A DNA stretch of 64,000 nucleotides from Cristatella mucedo (Eukaryota; Bryozoa; Phylactolaemata; Cristatellidae), in assembly GCA_009760855.2 (NCBI GenBank), contig WPIO01000001.1, positions 21,356,501 through 21,420,500 of the forward strand, written 5' to 3'. Positions 62,026 through 64,000 of the stretch are shown piece after piece (within the stretch, counting starts at the first letter, position 1; each line of letters begins with the position of its first letter). The translations under genes were made by a program, and so were the position numbers. The notes beneath the pieces were generated by a model. It saw only the letters and a list, made by a program, of their open reading frames with translations, ran no database searches and was not told the origin of the DNA.

Positions 62026-63492
62026 GTAATAATAATAATCATAATGCACTTGATAAAGCGCCCACAGAGAACTCAATCTCTCTCTCTAGGCGCTTTACAT
62101 TTGCTGCAAAGAGAAATGCAATTGAATGGTGAGTAATATCATGCTTGATAAACAAACAAATGAATAACATGGTTAGGGGTGACATGCACAGGGTCAGCCT
62201 GCAAATGTGGTTAGTGGCAGCATGCACAGTGTCAGCACGCATAAGCACATCAAGGACGAATCACAGGGACCCGCTAAATGCTGTCCTAAATAGGTGTGTT
62301 TTTAAGTTCTTTTTAAATGTGGTCAGGTCAGGGGATGTTCTGACGCAAGTCGGGAGGGAGTTCCAGGCTTTGGGAGCATACGAACTAAATGCACGGTCTC
62401 CAAAGGATTTGAGGTTTGTACGAGGTATTTCTAGACTGTTGGATTCCGAAAAGCGGGTGGTACGATGCTTGGCCTGATGGAGGAGTAAATCTGAAAGATA
62501 GGCTGGAGCTAAAGTATGAAGTGACCTAAAAGTGAGCGACAAAATGAAGTCAATCCGTTGCTTGACTGGTAGCCAGTGCAGGTCGGCGAGAAGTAGTGTA
62601 ATGTTGCAACTGCGACGCTCACGACAGACAAGCCTAGCTGCGTAATTTTGCACCAGCTGCAATCGCCTGATCGCACATGCTGGTAGGCCAGTAAGCAGTG
62701 AGTTGCAGAAGTCGAGATGGGATGTCACGAATGCATGGATTAACTTAGACGCGGTATCCTTATCTAAACAAGCCCGAATTTTAGCAATATTATGAAGCTG
62801 AAAATAGGCAGATTTGACCGTGGAGCTGATATGGTCGTCTAACGAGAGGTCGCTTTGGAATATGACACCTAGATTTCGAGCTGATTCAACAGGAGATATG
62901 CTGGCAGAGCCAATTTTGAGCGTCAGCCTTTCCAATTTCTGAATCACACTGGGTTTGCCCATAACTAGTAAGTTAGTTTTATCATAGTTTAGTTTCAGAA
63001 AATTTGCTGCCATCCGTGTGCGGATGTCATCAATACATGCAGCAAGTGAGTTGAGAGAATTCGAGGTGCCCAGAGGCTGTGAGGGATCAAAGCAAAGGTA
63101 CAACTGAATGTCATCCGCATAGAAGTGAAAGCCTAGATTGTGCTTGGCAATCACATCAGCAAGAGGGAGAGTATAAACCGTGAAAAGAACCGGACCTAGC
63201 ACTGAGCCCTGAGGTACTCCATATTTCAGAGGTACTTCAGATGATCTTTGTCCATTCACGTCAATACTCTAGAGTCTCCCTCTGAGATAGGACCTGAACC
63301 ACTGCAGAGCAGTGCCAGTGATGCCCAGGCGTGATGAGAGGCGCTTTAGAAGAACTTTGTGGTTGATGGTATCAAAAGCTGCCGAAAGATCGAGCAAAAC
63401 AAGCAGAGACACTCAACCCATGTCCGCATTCCTAAGTAGGTCGTTGTATACCCTAAGCAATGCTGACTCAGTGGAGTGATTAGCTCTAAAGC
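62026..63492 (-). mobile_element. LINE family 1, 5'-truncated copy E inside Tigger
   Basis: About 1.47 kb, very similar to the corresponding part of copy D, with the RT motifs 'YGVPQGSVLGP' and 'FYADDIQLYL' and the C-terminus 'FRTAFSGSL'. It shares the in-frame TGA before 'VSLLVLLD' with copy D and has an extra TAG (in 'CTCTAGAGT' where D has CAG). It splits the transposase between 'VELVDKEG' and the C-terminal piece. Confidence 0.93.
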
Positions 63493-63811
63493 TAGAGTCA
63501 GTTGACTAATAAAAGATTGATAAAATTGATAGGAAAGGAAAAAAGAATGACGAAACTAGTGATGACGAATCTGAGGTGGTGTCATGAAAGTTTAACATCA
63601 ATGAAATGGCTGAGGTATTCTCCTCTATCGCTCATGGAATGAAGTTAATAGAAAAAATGAATGCAACTTCGAATGATATCCTAAAGTTATCAGGCAATTT
63701 AAGGATTCTCTTGCCTGGTATCGTGAAATCTTTCAAGAAAGAGAAAAATAAAGAAAACAGTCAAAGCTGGATTCGTATTTCATCACGGTAGAAACGAGTG
63801 GAAAAAAATCC

Positions 63812-63965
63812 TAGCTGATTAAACAGCCTCTTTTTGTATAGCGACAGAAGAGCCTTTGCGGCTATCACCACCCCTTGCAGTGGCGATACAGAATCGCCCA
63901 CCGCAGGAATTGAACCCATGACCTCGGGACCAAGGTCGCAAAAGCAACCACCTTACCTAGTGTGC
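63812..63965 (-). mobile_element. tRNA-derived SINE, family B (copy B7)
   Basis: Minus-strand copy: 'cctagctgattaaacagcct', 'ggctatcaccaccccttgca', 'ggaattgaacccatgacc' and 'caccttacctagtgtgc'. It lies just after the C-terminal remnant of the Tigger transposase. Confidence 0.9.
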
Positions 63966-64000
63966 GCCAGCAATCCACCAGCAAAGCAGGCAATTCACCA

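Larger units (their letters stand above)
59639..63790 (+). pseudogene. Tigger/pogo transposon with decayed transposase
   Basis: The left terminal repeat is 'cagtcagccccgacttacga'. The transposase is readable in order across frames: 'LKEKINIIR', the helix-turn-helix piece 'LSASTISTILKDEHRI', the DDE start 'FIMDETAISWKHIPES', and 'FKLKPFLIYHCATP'. 'PPNKTSLI', 'IAALKAYYPRHYFVQAVA', 'NDFMGFDEDCEVKEI' and 'EMAEVFSSIAHGMKLIEKM' follow. It has numerous stops and frameshifts. It is interrupted by a LINE (60724-61182), a solo LTR (61430-61702) and another LINE (62026-63492). No right terminal repeat was seen before the window ends. Confidence 0.88.

Overview
The window is animal nuclear DNA. It shows GT-AG introns, long AT/CA/TC/GGC microsatellites, L2/CR1-like non-LTR retrotransposons with AAT tails, tRNA-derived SINEs, Tigger/pogo DNA transposons and CpG-rich promoters. 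A TATA box 30 bp upstream of a TCAGT initiator at 43.5 kb is the classical arthropod core promoter. An arthropod, or at least an invertebrate, is therefore my best guess, but the species cannot be fixed from the sequence alone.

Region 1 (1-6.7 kb) is intergenic sequence with LINE 3' ends, closing in a CpG-rich promoter with a CCAAT box. Region 2 (6.7-33.4 kb) is one complete plus-strand gene, acetoacetyl-CoA synthetase (AACS). It has 18 coding exons whose phases all agree and that together encode 671 residues with every adenylation motif present. Its introns hold most of the repeats: a (CA)n and a (TC)n array, two SINE families, five LINE remnants of several lineages, a Tigger MITE with a SINE inside it, and a perfect 20-bp hairpin.

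Region 3 (34-40 kb) is repeat-rich and includes a head-to-head SINE pair. Region 4 (40.2-43.5 kb, minus strand) holds a three-exon gene that no single open frame shows whole. It has a TATA box, an initiator, an 83-nt leader, a signal-peptide exon and two phase-1 introns. Its last exon encodes about 208 residues in which 16 blocks of 9-11 asparagines alternate with short Gly-rich spacers. The product is a predicted secreted, Asn-rich, structural-type protein of 384 residues, and its first intron contains a 340-bp GGC/GGCGGA array. I regard it as the most novel item here.

Region 5 (43.5-49.3 kb) is CpG-rich sequence without a convincing gene, then intergenic sequence. Region 6 (49.3-52.4 kb) is the longest LINE copy: endonuclease remnant, reverse transcriptase with a YADD box, and 3' tail. 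It carries an in-frame TGA that a second copy shares. Region 7 (58.6-64 kb) has a CpG-rich candidate first exon, then a decayed Tigger transposase gene interrupted by two LINEs and a solo LTR, with a SINE at its 3' side.

The two genes have no evident functional link. AACS is a cytosolic enzyme activating acetoacetate for lipid and sterol synthesis; the Asn-rich protein is predicted to be exported.
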